This document shows, piece after piece, positions 55,323-64,000 of a DNA stretch of 64,000 nt. Source of the stretch: Clostridiales bacterium (lineage in GTDB: Bacteria > Bacillota > Clostridia > Oscillospirales > Oscillospiraceae); NCBI GenBank assembly GCA_021202515.1, contig JAJQCW010000057.1:21296-85295 (forward strand). The letters run 5' to 3'. The translations under genes were made by a program, and so were the position numbers. Position 1 is the stretch's first letter, and each line of letters opens with the position of its first letter. Under the pieces are notes generated by a model. The model searched no databases and was not told where the DNA came from. It worked only from the letters and a program-made list of their open reading frames with translations.

Positions 55323-56588
55323 TTACCGCCCCAAATCCACGCTATTCTGCACGATTTGAAATACCTCCGGGTAAGCCCGCCCGGTCTGACGGCAGAGGGC
55401 CGCCACGCTGTCATACTCCGGGTAGGCCCGCCGGGTGCCGTCAGGCAGGGTGCAAATTTTTACCTGGGCCGCCCCCAGAGGGGTGGAGACAGTCCGGTTC
55501 TCCCTGGGGAGGACCGTCCGCTCCATCTTCATCCGGCGGATGCCGATGGTGGTGGTCTCCGCGAAGAGAATACCCTCCAGAGTGGAGATGTCCTCCTCGT
55601 CACACAGCACGTCCAACTGATAGGCCGGGCGGTTTTTCTTCATATACACCGGGAAGAAGTGGACCTCCCTGGCTCCTGCGGCTTGCAGCCGCTCCATGGC
55701 ATAGCCCAGGGCCTCGCCGGTGCAGTCGTCCACGTTGGTCTCCAGCTTCCACACCGTCTCCTGGTGGACGTCCTCGCTGATGAGCATGGCCCGGAGCAGG
55801 CTGGGCCGTTCATAGGCCCGCTTCCCCGCGCCAATGCCGGTTTTCTCCACCTGGAACCGGTCGGGCAGGCGGAACTCCGTGGCAACGGCGGCGGCAATGG
55901 CCGCGCCGGTGGGGGTGACAAGCTCCCCCTCCGTGTCGCCAATGTGGAGGGGCAGGCCGTGGGCCTGGACAATGGCCAGCGTCGCCGGCACCGGTACCGG
56001 GATGACCCCGTGCTGGCAGCGGACAAACCCCCGCCCTTCGTTCAGGCGGGGCAGGATGACCCGCTCGATGTCCAAATCGTCGAAGCAGACCGCCGCCGCC
56101 ACGATATCCACAATGGAGTCCACTGCGCCCACCTCGTGGAAGTGGACCTCGTCCAGCGGCACACCGTGGGCCTTGGCCTCGGCCTGGGCCAGGATGGTGA
56201 AGATGCGCTCCGCCAATTCCCTGGCCCTGGGCGTCAGGTCCCCGTGGCGGATGATGTGCAAAATTTCCGGCAGGTTCCGGTGGGGGTGGTCGTGGGTGTG
56301 GTGTTCTCCGTGATCGTGGGGGTGTTCATGGGGATGTTCCCCGTGACCGTAGAGGTATACCATATCGTGGTCGTGGTTCTCGTGGGCCTCGTCCAGCAGC
56401 ACGGCGAAGTCACAGGCGTCCAGGCCGGATTTTTTCACCCGGCTGATGCGCAGTTGATAGCCCGTCAGCGGCAGACTGTTCAGGGCCTTGTGCAGCACCG
56501 CCACATCCGCGCCCAGGTCCAGCAGGGCGGCCACGGTCATGTCGCCGCTGATGCCGGTGGAGCAGTCCAGATAGAGCGTTTTTCCCAT
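55323..56588 (-). CDS. larC: Nickel pincer cofactor biosynthesis protein LarC (DUF111)
   Basis: LYLDCSTGISGDMTVAALLDLG; His-rich insert HGEHPHEHPHDHGEHHTHDHPHR; VHFHEVGAVDSIVDIVAAA. Confidence 0.93.
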   Translation of the reverse strand: MGKTLYLDCSTGISGDMTVAALLDLGADVAVLHKALNSLPLTGYQLRISRVKKSGLDACDFAVLLDEAHENHDHDMVYLYGHGEHPHEHPHDHGEHHTHDHPHRNLPEILHIIRHGDLTPRARELAERIFTILAQAEAKAHGVPLDEVHFHEVGAVDSIVDIVAAAVCFDDLDIERVILPRLNEGRGFVRCQHGVIPVPVPATLAIVQAHGLPLHIGDTEGELVTPTGAAIAAAVATEFRLPDRFQVEKTGIGAGKRAYERPSLLRAMLISEDVHQETVWKLETNVDDCTGEALGYAMERLQAAGAREVHFFPVYMKKNRPAYQLDVLCDEEDISTLEGILFAETTTIGIRRMKMERTVLPRENRTVSTPLGAAQVKICTLPDGTRRAYPEYDSVAALCRQTGRAYPEVFQIVQNSVDLGR

Positions 56589-56594
56589 CGCGGT

Positions 56595-57713
56595 TTACCC
56601 CTCCAACTGCTTCGCCACGGCCTTGAGCTGGTCCACGATGTGGATGTGCTGGGGGCAGTGCCGCTCGCACTGGCGGCAGGCGATGCAGTCTGACGCCTTG
56701 CCCTTGCCCTGCTCCTGCTGGAAGCTGCGGTACTGGGCCAGGGTGTCGTCGCTGGGACGGCCCTCTTTCAGGCTCTGGTTGTAGAGGGCGAAGTAGTCGG
56801 GGATGGCAATTTGCTTGGGGCAGCCCTCTGTGCAGTAGCGGCAGGCGGTGCAGGGTACCTGCATGTCCTCCTGGATGATTCTGGTCACCTGGCGGAGCAT
56901 AGCAGTCTCGCCGGCGGTCAGGGGCTGGAAGTCCCGCATATAGCTGGTGTTGTCCTGCATCTGGCCCAGGTCGGACATGCCGGAGAGCACCATAAACACG
57001 TTCTCCTGGCTGGCGGCGTAGCGCACCGCCCAGGAAGCCACGCTCATGTCCGGCTCTGCGGCCTTCATCAGGGCCTCCGCCGCCGCGGGGACCTTGGCCA
57101 GTGTGCCGCCCTTCACCGGCTCCATGACCACGATGGGCTTGCCGTGGCGGACACAGACCTCCTGGCACCGCCGGGACTGAACGGAGACGCTGTCCCAGTC
57201 CAGATAGTTGAGCTGGAGCTGAACGAACTCCACCTCTGGGTGCTCGGTGAGGATCTGGTCCAGCAGCTCCGGGCTGTCGTGGAAGGAGAAGCCCATTTTG
57301 CGGATCTTGCCCTCTTTTTTCATCTGGGACTGGAACCCAAAGCTGTCCAGCCGCTGGGCGGTGGCGTAGTTCTCCTGATTCAGACAGTGGAGCAGGTAGT
57401 AGTCGAAGTAGTCCACCCCCAGCTTTTCCATCTGCTCGTTGAAAATGCGGGGCTGGTCCTCCGGCTCCTTCAGCATCATGGTGGGCAGCTTGGTGGCGAT
57501 GGTGTAGCTGTCCCTGGGGTGCCGCTCCACCAGCACCTTGCGGAGCACTCTCTCGCTGGCGTAATTGTGGTACATATAGGCGGTGTCAAAATACGTAAAG
57601 CCCTGCTCCAGGAAGGAGTCCACCATCTGGCAGACCTGCTCCATGTCCACCGCCGTCTGGTCGGCGGCGTCGGTCAGGGGGAGGCGCATGGCGCCGAAGC
57701 CTAATTTTTTCAT
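56595..57713 (-). CDS. Aldo/keto reductase with C-terminal 4Fe-4S motifs
   Basis: KLGFGAMRLPLTD...YFDTAYMYHNYASE; CTACRYCTEGCPKQIAIP and CIACRQCERHCPQHI. Confidence 0.93.
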   Translation of the reverse strand: MKKLGFGAMRLPLTDAADQTAVDMEQVCQMVDSFLEQGFTYFDTAYMYHNYASERVLRKVLVERHPRDSYTIATKLPTMMLKEPEDQPRIFNEQMEKLGVDYFDYYLLHCLNQENYATAQRLDSFGFQSQMKKEGKIRKMGFSFHDSPELLDQILTEHPEVEFVQLQLNYLDWDSVSVQSRRCQEVCVRHGKPIVVMEPVKGGTLAKVPAAAEALMKAAEPDMSVASWAVRYAASQENVFMVLSGMSDLGQMQDNTSYMRDFQPLTAGETAMLRQVTRIIQEDMQVPCTACRYCTEGCPKQIAIPDYFALYNQSLKEGRPSDDTLAQYRSFQQEQGKGKASDCIACRQCERHCPQHIHIVDQLKAVAKQLEG

Positions 57714-57892
57714 AACGTATATCTCCTTTTGCGTATTCAGCCATAGTGTGGGTTGCGCGCTTATTCCTTTCCATAGTGTAGCACATTGGGGCGGGGCCGC
57801 GTCAAGTCCTGTTCGAGGGAAAGTGAGTGTTTGGTAAGAGCCGATTCGAAATAACCAACAAACATGATGCAAAGGGACAGTCTCGCAAATTG

Positions 57893-58198
57893 CTAAAACG
57901 GCCCGTGGTTATATTTGATTTGCGCGTACAACATCACGCCAAGGCCCACCACACAGCCGCCGATGATGACCGCGTCCAGGTTCCGGCTCGTCGCGGCTTC
58001 CAGCGCCGCCGTCACGATGGCGCACAGCCCGATAATGCCGGTGCCGACGCCCATCGCCCTGCCGTATTTGGGCGCGTCCTCGGCTGTCACCTTCCGGCGG
58101 TGATACCAGTGGATGGAGGAAATGTTGCCGCTAAAATTCATTCCGGCGAGAATCAGGAGAACCACCCCCAGCGCCAGAATGACCGCTGTTTTTCCCAT
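57893..58198 (-). CDS. Small membrane protein (DUF3784-like)
   Basis: 101 aa, TM segments, NISSIHWYHRRKVTAEDAPKYGRAMGVGTGIIGL. Confidence 0.7.
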   Translation of the reverse strand: MGKTAVILALGVVLLILAGMNFSGNISSIHWYHRRKVTAEDAPKYGRAMGVGTGIIGLCAIVTAALEAATSRNLDAVIIGGCVVGLGVMLYAQIKYNHGPF

Positions 58199-58230
58199 GT
58201 TTGCACCCCTTTCCCGTCATTGTGCATTGC

Positions 58231-58908
58231 TCATTCGATGGGCGGCTCCAGCTCCAGCGCCTTAAAATACTCATAATAGGGCAGCAGCCACTCGAACCCC
58301 TGGGCCACCTCGTCCACCAGCTCCGGGCCGAAGAAGGGGCTGTTTTCCTCGTACTCCTTCTCCGCGTGGAGACCCACGTTTTTCCGGTTGAACCAGGGCT
58401 GCAACAGGGGCGAGACCTCCCCCTTGCTGCGCTTGTACTCGTCCCCTTCCAGGGCAAACACCTTCTGGCGGTTCAGCCGCCGGGCCAGCTTCTCCAGCTT
58501 TTCCGGCTCCCGCAGGATGCGCCGCCGGTACTGCTCCATCATGGTGGGCGTGACCCGCCAGTAGCCCATACCATAGCCGTAGCCCTCCGGCCGGGCCTCG
58601 AAGTAAAAGCAGGGGAAACACGTCCAGTTTTCCACCGGGGGCCGCAGGGTGAACCACAGGTGGTCCTTGTACAGCCCGCCGTACTTCACCCGCCGGGCGT
58701 CCCGGTAAATGCGCGTCACCTTGACGTTCAACTCCAGATTTTTGTGTCCCTCCAGCAGACGCTCCTGCACGTCCGCCGCCAGCTCCTTCATGGGCTGGTA
58801 CAGTTCCCGCTCGTAGATTGGCTTGTGCTCCAAAAACCAGTCCCGCCGGTTGTTGAACCGGATGCCCCACATAAAAGAGATGGTCTCGTCTGTGAATCCC
58901 TGAAACAT
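58231..58908 (-). CDS. DUF2461 family protein
   Basis: MFQGFTDETISFMWGIRFNNRRDWFLEHKPIYERELYQPMKELAADV...RIYRDARRVKYGGLYKDHLWF. Confidence 0.85.
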   Translation of the reverse strand: MFQGFTDETISFMWGIRFNNRRDWFLEHKPIYERELYQPMKELAADVQERLLEGHKNLELNVKVTRIYRDARRVKYGGLYKDHLWFTLRPPVENWTCFPCFYFEARPEGYGYGMGYWRVTPTMMEQYRRRILREPEKLEKLARRLNRQKVFALEGDEYKRSKGEVSPLLQPWFNRKNVGLHAEKEYEENSPFFGPELVDEVAQGFEWLLPYYEYFKALELEPPIE

Positions 58909-58987
58909 TGTTTTTTCTCTCCTGTTTCTTTCCCGTATAGTTACGGCCCCGGCAAAACGCCGGAGCCGTTTGTTCTATCTCGCGCGG

Positions 58988-60754
58988 TCAGTTGGTGGTG
59001 GTCGTCGTGGTGGTGGTCGTGTCGTCAGTGGTGGTCGTTGTGCCGTCGCCGGTTGACGTACCTGTGGACGTGCCGTCACCTGACGTACTGTCGCTGGCAG
59101 TGGCCGTGTCGTCGGTGGTGGTGGTCGTCTCCTTCTTCTTGGTGCCCACATAGACGATCTCGTCGTGCTTGGAGTAGACGCTGTACGCCTCCTCTGTCTC
59201 AGAAATCAGATTGCCGTCACCATCGTACACCTGGCGGTAGGTCTGCACCTTATAGCCGTTCTCGCCCTTCTGGGTGACGGTGGACTCCCCCTCGTACTGG
59301 CTGGAGTCCTCCTTGGTGATGGTGCTGTAGTAGGTGGTATCCAGCGTCTCGCTGACCATCTTCACATAGTTTTCGTTGGTCTTGGTGCCCAGAATGGTGA
59401 CGGTCAGGTAGCCGTCGGCGTAGTCCGCCACGATTTTGATGGGATAAACCGTGTTGTTGCAGAACTGATAATCCGGCCCGCCCCAGGAGACGGTGGCGTC
59501 CAGCCCCAGGTCGATGTAGCTGGAGGCATAGGTGTGGTTCTGCCGCTGGACGATCTCCAGGTTGGAATACAGACAGGCGGCGTAGAGCGTGGAGGACACT
59601 TGGCAAATGCCGCCGCCCAGCTCCTGGACGGTGTCGCCGTTCAGGTAGGCCGCGGCCTCCTTAAAGCCGTTGGCCGCCGTCCGCTCCCCCACGGTGTCGT
59701 TGTAGGAGAACACCTCGCCGCTGAGCAAAATCGTCCCACTGATTTTTTCCGCCGCCAGCTTCACGTTGGAGATGCGGTTGGTGGTGCCGCTGACCTTGGT
59801 GGTGTAGGTCCCCAGGTAGTTGGCGAACAGACCGTCCTCCAGCTTCTGGGTGGTGACCTCCGGCTCCTCGTAATCCAGGTCGATGGCCACGGTCTCGCCC
59901 TCCGCCGCCGCGTCCAGGGCGGTCTGCACGGTGTCCTTGTCAAAGCTGACGCCGGTGACAGATTCTACGATGGAATAGTCGTTCTCTGGGTCCAGGGTGG
60001 CGTTGGCAGCCTCCACGTAAAGCTCCTCATAGACCGCGTCCACGTCCACCGCTTCCACCGTCCCGGTGACCATGGGACAGTCAATGGCGCTTTCGTAGTC
60101 CCCCGCTTCGATGGCGGTTGTGAGCTGCTCCAGCAGTCCGTCCTCGTCCACGCTGTTGCCGGTGGTGCCCATGGTGAACACCAGTTGCCCGTCCTTCACC
60201 TCATAGCTGGTTTGTACGGTGGTGTTGATGTCCAGCAGGCCGCTGTCCTCCACCGCCTGGGCCAGGGCTTCGCTGTCCCCCACGGTGGGCAGCACCGTCC
60301 ACTGGGTGCCGAAGAGATACGCCCGCACCAAATAGGCTCCCCGGGTGAAAAAAGCTCGCTGGGTCAATGCGTCCTGTACCGCCGTCTCAATGTCCATGGT
60401 CAGGGACTCCCCCACGGCCACGGTGTAGTCCTCGCCGTTGGCGGTCACGGTGAGCTGGCTGTCGCTGTACCGGGCCTCAAAATCCGTCTCCAGCGCGGCG
60501 GTGGCCTCCTCCTGGTTCATGCCGCCCAGGGCTACGTCGTTCACCACTGTTTTGGGAAGGACCTGCGCCGTGTTCACCGCGGCGCACAGAGCGGTGTACC
60601 CGCCCAACAGCAGGACCAGCACCACGGCGGCAAGGATCAGCTTGCCCCGCGTCCCCAGGCCCAGGGTGACGCCTTTGGCCCGTTTGGGCTGGTGTTTTTC
60701 TTTCTGTTCGTCCAAACTCATTGCCTCCATCGCTTTGAAAAGGGGCCGATACAA
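58988..60754 (-). CDS. VanW family protein with Thr/Asp-rich C-terminal tail
   Basis: TM anchor, repeated peptidoglycan-binding-like domain, VanW core AAYLNGDTVQELGGGICQVSSTLYAACLYSNLEIVQRQNHTYASSYIDLGLDATVSWGGPDYQFCN. Confidence 0.92.
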   Translation of the reverse strand: MYRPLFKAMEAMSLDEQKEKHQPKRAKGVTLGLGTRGKLILAAVVLVLLLGGYTALCAAVNTAQVLPKTVVNDVALGGMNQEEATAALETDFEARYSDSQLTVTANGEDYTVAVGESLTMDIETAVQDALTQRAFFTRGAYLVRAYLFGTQWTVLPTVGDSEALAQAVEDSGLLDINTTVQTSYEVKDGQLVFTMGTTGNSVDEDGLLEQLTTAIEAGDYESAIDCPMVTGTVEAVDVDAVYEELYVEAANATLDPENDYSIVESVTGVSFDKDTVQTALDAAAEGETVAIDLDYEEPEVTTQKLEDGLFANYLGTYTTKVSGTTNRISNVKLAAEKISGTILLSGEVFSYNDTVGERTAANGFKEAAAYLNGDTVQELGGGICQVSSTLYAACLYSNLEIVQRQNHTYASSYIDLGLDATVSWGGPDYQFCNNTVYPIKIVADYADGYLTVTILGTKTNENYVKMVSETLDTTYYSTITKEDSSQYEGESTVTQKGENGYKVQTYRQVYDGDGNLISETEEAYSVYSKHDEIVYVGTKKKETTTTTDDTATASDSTSGDGTSTGTSTGDGTTTTTDDTTTTTTTTTN

Positions 60755-61039
60755 CGGGATATCCCCTTCAAGAAGAAGTCGTAATCAACACTGACGCTAT
60801 TATACCGCGTACCGGACAAGGCCGCAAGGCCCCAGCTCCGCCAAACAATGCCAAATTTCCACAAAAATGGGCGGGTGGGCAGAATTGGCTCTGTCACCCG
60901 TCCATTATACTGCCTTTCTGCGATAAAAGCAAGAAAAGTTCGCCAAATGGAAACCCAGCCCCCAGATCATGTTCCAGAGGCTTGCAATTTGTCGTTTTCC
61001 GTGGGTGGTTCTTTTCGGAGAACCGGGGCGCTGTTTTTC

Positions 61040-61170
61040 GGGGTCCCCGCCAAAGCTCAGCGAAGCGGGTTTGGTGGGGAGAGGAGGTGTGACGGAATGG
61101 ATGAGCTTTCGGCTTTCGCCGGAAGCGAGGGATATGAAGTCCACACCGACGAGGCGGCGGTTTGCCCCCT
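61040..61170. repeat. Family-3 repeat
   Basis: gaagcgggtttggtggggagaggagg...ggaatggatgagctttcggctttcgccggaagcgagggatatgaagtccacaccgacgaggcggcgg. Confidence 0.75.
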
Positions 61171-61221
61171 TCACAGGGGCGCCTTCTTGCCCCTGATCTG
61201 AAAAGAAAGGGGGCCTGCCTT

Positions 61222-61311
61222 ATGACGACTTCGGAATTTTATCAATTCTGTTTGGTAATCATCGGCTTGTGTGGGTTGTTTCTAACAATCTATTACAACA
61301 AAAAGAAGTAA
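61222..61311 (+). CDS. 29-aa holin-like / type I toxin-like peptide
   Basis: Hand translation MTTSEFYQFCLVIIGLCGLFLTIYYNKKK*; RBS aaaggggg; single TM with lysine tail. Confidence 0.7.
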   Translation: MTTSEFYQFCLVIIGLCGLFLTIYYNKKK

Positions 61312-61392
61312 CCGCCCATAGCCTTCCAAGCGAGCGGTTACATCTTGTAACTAACGAAAGGGGCTAACCGTTGTCGGACAGCGCCTGTTCTC
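61308..61392 (-). ncRNA. Candidate antisense RNA (type I antitoxin)
   Basis: Minus-strand promoter TTGACA(61428-61423)-N18-TATAAT(61404-61399) reading toward the peptide gene; gtaaccgc...gcggttac hairpin at 61308-61341 as a candidate terminator. Confidence 0.6.
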
Positions 61393-61619
61393 ATGCTTAT
61401 TATAGCCCCTCAGCGGACGTTCTGTCAAGTCCCCGGCTGGGGGCTTTTTGCTTTGCATCTGCTGAACCTTTTGTTCTGAAAAGGCGACCACCCACACCAG
61501 ATTTCTCCGGTTCGGGCGGTCTATTGTAAGCCTTATGGCTTGGGGCCTATTGAAAACCGTGTTTACTGGGGAAAAGCGTTGAGCTAAAAGCTAACCATTC
61601 ATTGCTAATTGCAAATTGT

Positions 61620-63674
61620 TCACGGTTCCTCCACCTGGAAATCCTCCCAGGCGTCCACAGAGGACGCGCCGGAGACATCCGCGCTGTCAGAGTAGCTCTC
61701 CACGGTGACGGTGTAGGCGCTGGTGCCTTCCACGTAGACGGTGCCGTCGCTGCCCACGACGGAGACAGTGTTGCCGCTTTCGTCCACGATGGTCCCTGCG
61801 CACTGAAGCTCGGTCAGGACGCTGTCGCCGGTGACCACCCAGGTGCTGGTGGAGTCGATATAGAGGTTAGCGTAACCGCTGCCGCCGTCCCCGGCGTTGG
61901 ATTCATCGTCCACCACCGCGCCGGTCAGGGTGCTGCCCTCGGTCAGGTAGAAGTCCAGTTGGCTGATGGTGTCCCAGATCACATCGCCCTCCAGCGCCTG
62001 GTCGATGGCGGTAAAATTGCAGTCCGCGCCGTTGGAGCCGGTGGATCCCCACCCTCTGGCGTTGCTGTTGCCGGTGCATTTCAGCAGGAAGTCGCTGTCG
62101 GCGGCATAGGTGATATCCACGCCGGAAATGATGAAGGTGGATTCGGTGTTGGTGGTGTAGAACATGCCGCCGTTTGCTGCGGTCAGGCTGCCGCCCACCA
62201 TCTCAAAGGTGCTGTTGCCCTCCTCGGAGTCACCGGACATGCTCTGGTAGAGGATGACGTTCCAGGTGCAGTCGTTTTGCTCGGAATCGGCCATGGCACC
62301 GGACAGGTCGCAGTCGAACAGCCGGATGGTGTTCAGACCCTCGATGCAGATGGCCTCGGAGCCGGTGGCGGTGAGCGTAGCGTCATTGACGGTGATATCC
62401 GCGGTGCTATACACGGCGGGGGAGCCGGTGCCGTTGGAGGTGTAGCTGCCACCGTCCACCACCATGGTGCCGCTGCCCCGGTCAGAGCGGATGGCGGCGG
62501 AGGACTCGCCGGAGGTCTCCACGGTCAGGTCCCAGGCGTAAAGGGTGCCGCCCCCGGCCACGTGGATGCCGCCGGAGGTGTCCTGCTGGGTGGTGATGGC
62601 AGTGTCGGAGACGTAGACCACGCCGTCGCCGTAGGCGAACACGCCAGCGCCGCCCGCCGCGTTGGTGGTGATGATGCTGTCCTCAATGGTCAGCGTCCCC
62701 AGAGCCGCCAGCGCAGCAGCTCCCACGCCGTAGAAGCTGGAGTTGTCGCCGCCGGTGCTGTCATCGGAGGTGCGGGTGATGGTCACGTTGTCCAGGTCCA
62801 CGGTGATGCCCTCGGTGGCCACCAGTACGGCGTTTTCGTCGGTGCCGGTGCTGGTCAGTTCGGTGTCGGAAACGCTGGTGTCCTCGGTGTACTCGTTGGC
62901 CGCGTCGTAGTCGTCCACGCCGGAGGACTGGCTGCTGTCGCCGCCCATGTCGCCGCCTGCGGTGCCGGTATCGCCGGAGGAGATGGTGACGCTCTCCGCC
63001 ACGCCGTCAGAACCTACCACGATGGTCACAGTGTCCCCCAGGGACAAGTCCTGATAGGTCAGCGTCTCGCTCATGCTACCCATGCCGCCGCCGCCCATGT
63101 CGGAGGGCATGGAGCCGCTGTTGCCGGAAGGTGCTTCTCCGCCGTCACCGGAAGGCATTTCCCCGCCTGCGCCGTCGGGCAGGTCGTCGGGGACCTCGCC
63201 GCCCTCGGCGGCAGCGTCGTCCTCGCTGTCGTCAGTGGTTTCGGCAGCATCATTCACTTCGGCGGAAGTCTCGGAGAGGACGGTGTTGCCGTTGCCAGTG
63301 GCAGTATTGGCTTCGGCGCTGTCGTCGGAAGTTGTGCTGTCACTGTCGGTACTTTCCCCGTCATCGGAAGGGGCCTCCCCGTCCGGGACGGAGCCGCCGC
63401 CGGAGGTCATGTCGCCGCCGCCCATGCCGCCCTCGCGGGTGAAGGTGGTGTCCTCGGAGTAGGGAATTTCCACTTCCTCGTCGTCGTCGGTGGTGATGGT
63501 GATGCTTTCCAGCGTCAGAGCGATGACGGTGCCCGTGTAGGTGGTGGAAGCGTCGGTTTCCCCGGCGACACTGGTATCTTCGCTGTCAGTGTCGGCGGAG
63601 GAGGTCGTGCTGCCGCAGGCCGCCAGGCTCAGCGCCATGGCCAGGGCCAGCACCAGACTGAGAATTTTTTTCAT
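61620..63674 (-). CDS. Secreted lipoprotein with beta-helix-like repeats and Gly/Met/Ser/Asp-rich region
   Basis: MKKILSLVLALAMALSLAACGS signal; TGTVIALTLESITITTDDDEEVEIPYSEDTTFT; repeated short T/V/I-rich segments (GTLTIEDSIITTNAAGGAGVFAYGDGVVYVSDTAITTQQDTSGGIHVAGGGTLYAWDLTVET). Confidence 0.7.
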   Translation of the reverse strand: MKKILSLVLALAMALSLAACGSTTSSADTDSEDTSVAGETDASTTYTGTVIALTLESITITTDDDEEVEIPYSEDTTFTREGGMGGGDMTSGGGSVPDGEAPSDDGESTDSDSTTSDDSAEANTATGNGNTVLSETSAEVNDAAETTDDSEDDAAAEGGEVPDDLPDGAGGEMPSGDGGEAPSGNSGSMPSDMGGGGMGSMSETLTYQDLSLGDTVTIVVGSDGVAESVTISSGDTGTAGGDMGGDSSQSSGVDDYDAANEYTEDTSVSDTELTSTGTDENAVLVATEGITVDLDNVTITRTSDDSTGGDNSSFYGVGAAALAALGTLTIEDSIITTNAAGGAGVFAYGDGVVYVSDTAITTQQDTSGGIHVAGGGTLYAWDLTVETSGESSAAIRSDRGSGTMVVDGGSYTSNGTGSPAVYSTADITVNDATLTATGSEAICIEGLNTIRLFDCDLSGAMADSEQNDCTWNVILYQSMSGDSEEGNSTFEMVGGSLTAANGGMFYTTNTESTFIISGVDITYAADSDFLLKCTGNSNARGWGSTGSNGADCNFTAIDQALEGDVIWDTISQLDFYLTEGSTLTGAVVDDESNAGDGGSGYANLYIDSTSTWVVTGDSVLTELQCAGTIVDESGNTVSVVGSDGTVYVEGTSAYTVTVESYSDSADVSGASSVDAWEDFQVEEP

Positions 63675-63879
63675 AGATACACCTCGTTGAAAGAATATTG
63701 GTTGGTCAACTTGGTGGGGACAGGGTCCTCCCACTGCTGTACGTAGTATATGCGCCCAAACTTAAACGAGGATGAAACCGCTCACCTGCAATAGCGCCAC
63801 ATCTGAGAGGAAAATTTCGCGCCGCTTTGTGCAGTTTTCCTTCCAGACAAAAAAGCGCTGCACCGACAGGCGCAGCGCT

Positions 63880-64000
63880 TGAGCCTGTCGTAAAACGACA
63901 GGCTCTCGACCAAAATCACGGATTTTGGTCGAAAATGCGGCCCCAGCAGCGCACATCGTCGCCGCAAGCTCCATATCGCTCCCTTCCGCGCAAAGCGCGA
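63880..64000. repeat. Family-3 repeat (reverse orientation, runs off the window)
   Basis: reverse complement tcgcgctttgcgcggaagggagcgatatggagcttgcggcgacg matches 49508-49552; the other side matches 26521-26586. Confidence 0.8.

Noticed and set aside
61504-61620. tRNA or small structured RNA near the toxin locus
   Set aside because: No cloverleaf-compatible arms or TTCGA loop pattern found by eye.

Overview
This 64-kb window is high-GC chromosome that looks like an anaerobic gut Firmicute (Clostridia, Oscillospiraceae-like). That placement is inferred from gene content and was not checked by search. Recognisable housekeeping genes include folC, a TRAP transporter, prmC, recA-recX, rimO, pgsA, mntP, secA, pgeF, purL, an aroF-aroB-aroA-aroC-pheA operon, rpsB-tsf and larC. 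No rRNA, tRNA, CRISPR array or prophage was recognised. The most notable observations are: (1) two in-frame insertions of a dispersed palindromic repeat inside a GT8 glycosyltransferase ORF, with a third copy supplying the stop codon of a downstream gene; (2) a 26-aa leader peptide with 10 Phe/Tyr/Trp residues followed by a terminator, upstream of the aromatic amino acid operon; (3) a cobalamin-riboswitch operon encoding an exported CbiK-like chelatase; (4) a type I toxin-antitoxin-like locus with a 29-aa membrane peptide and a consensus antisense promoter; (5) several dispersed palindromic repeat families. All calls come from reading the sequence and the supplied ORF track. No database search or folding was run.
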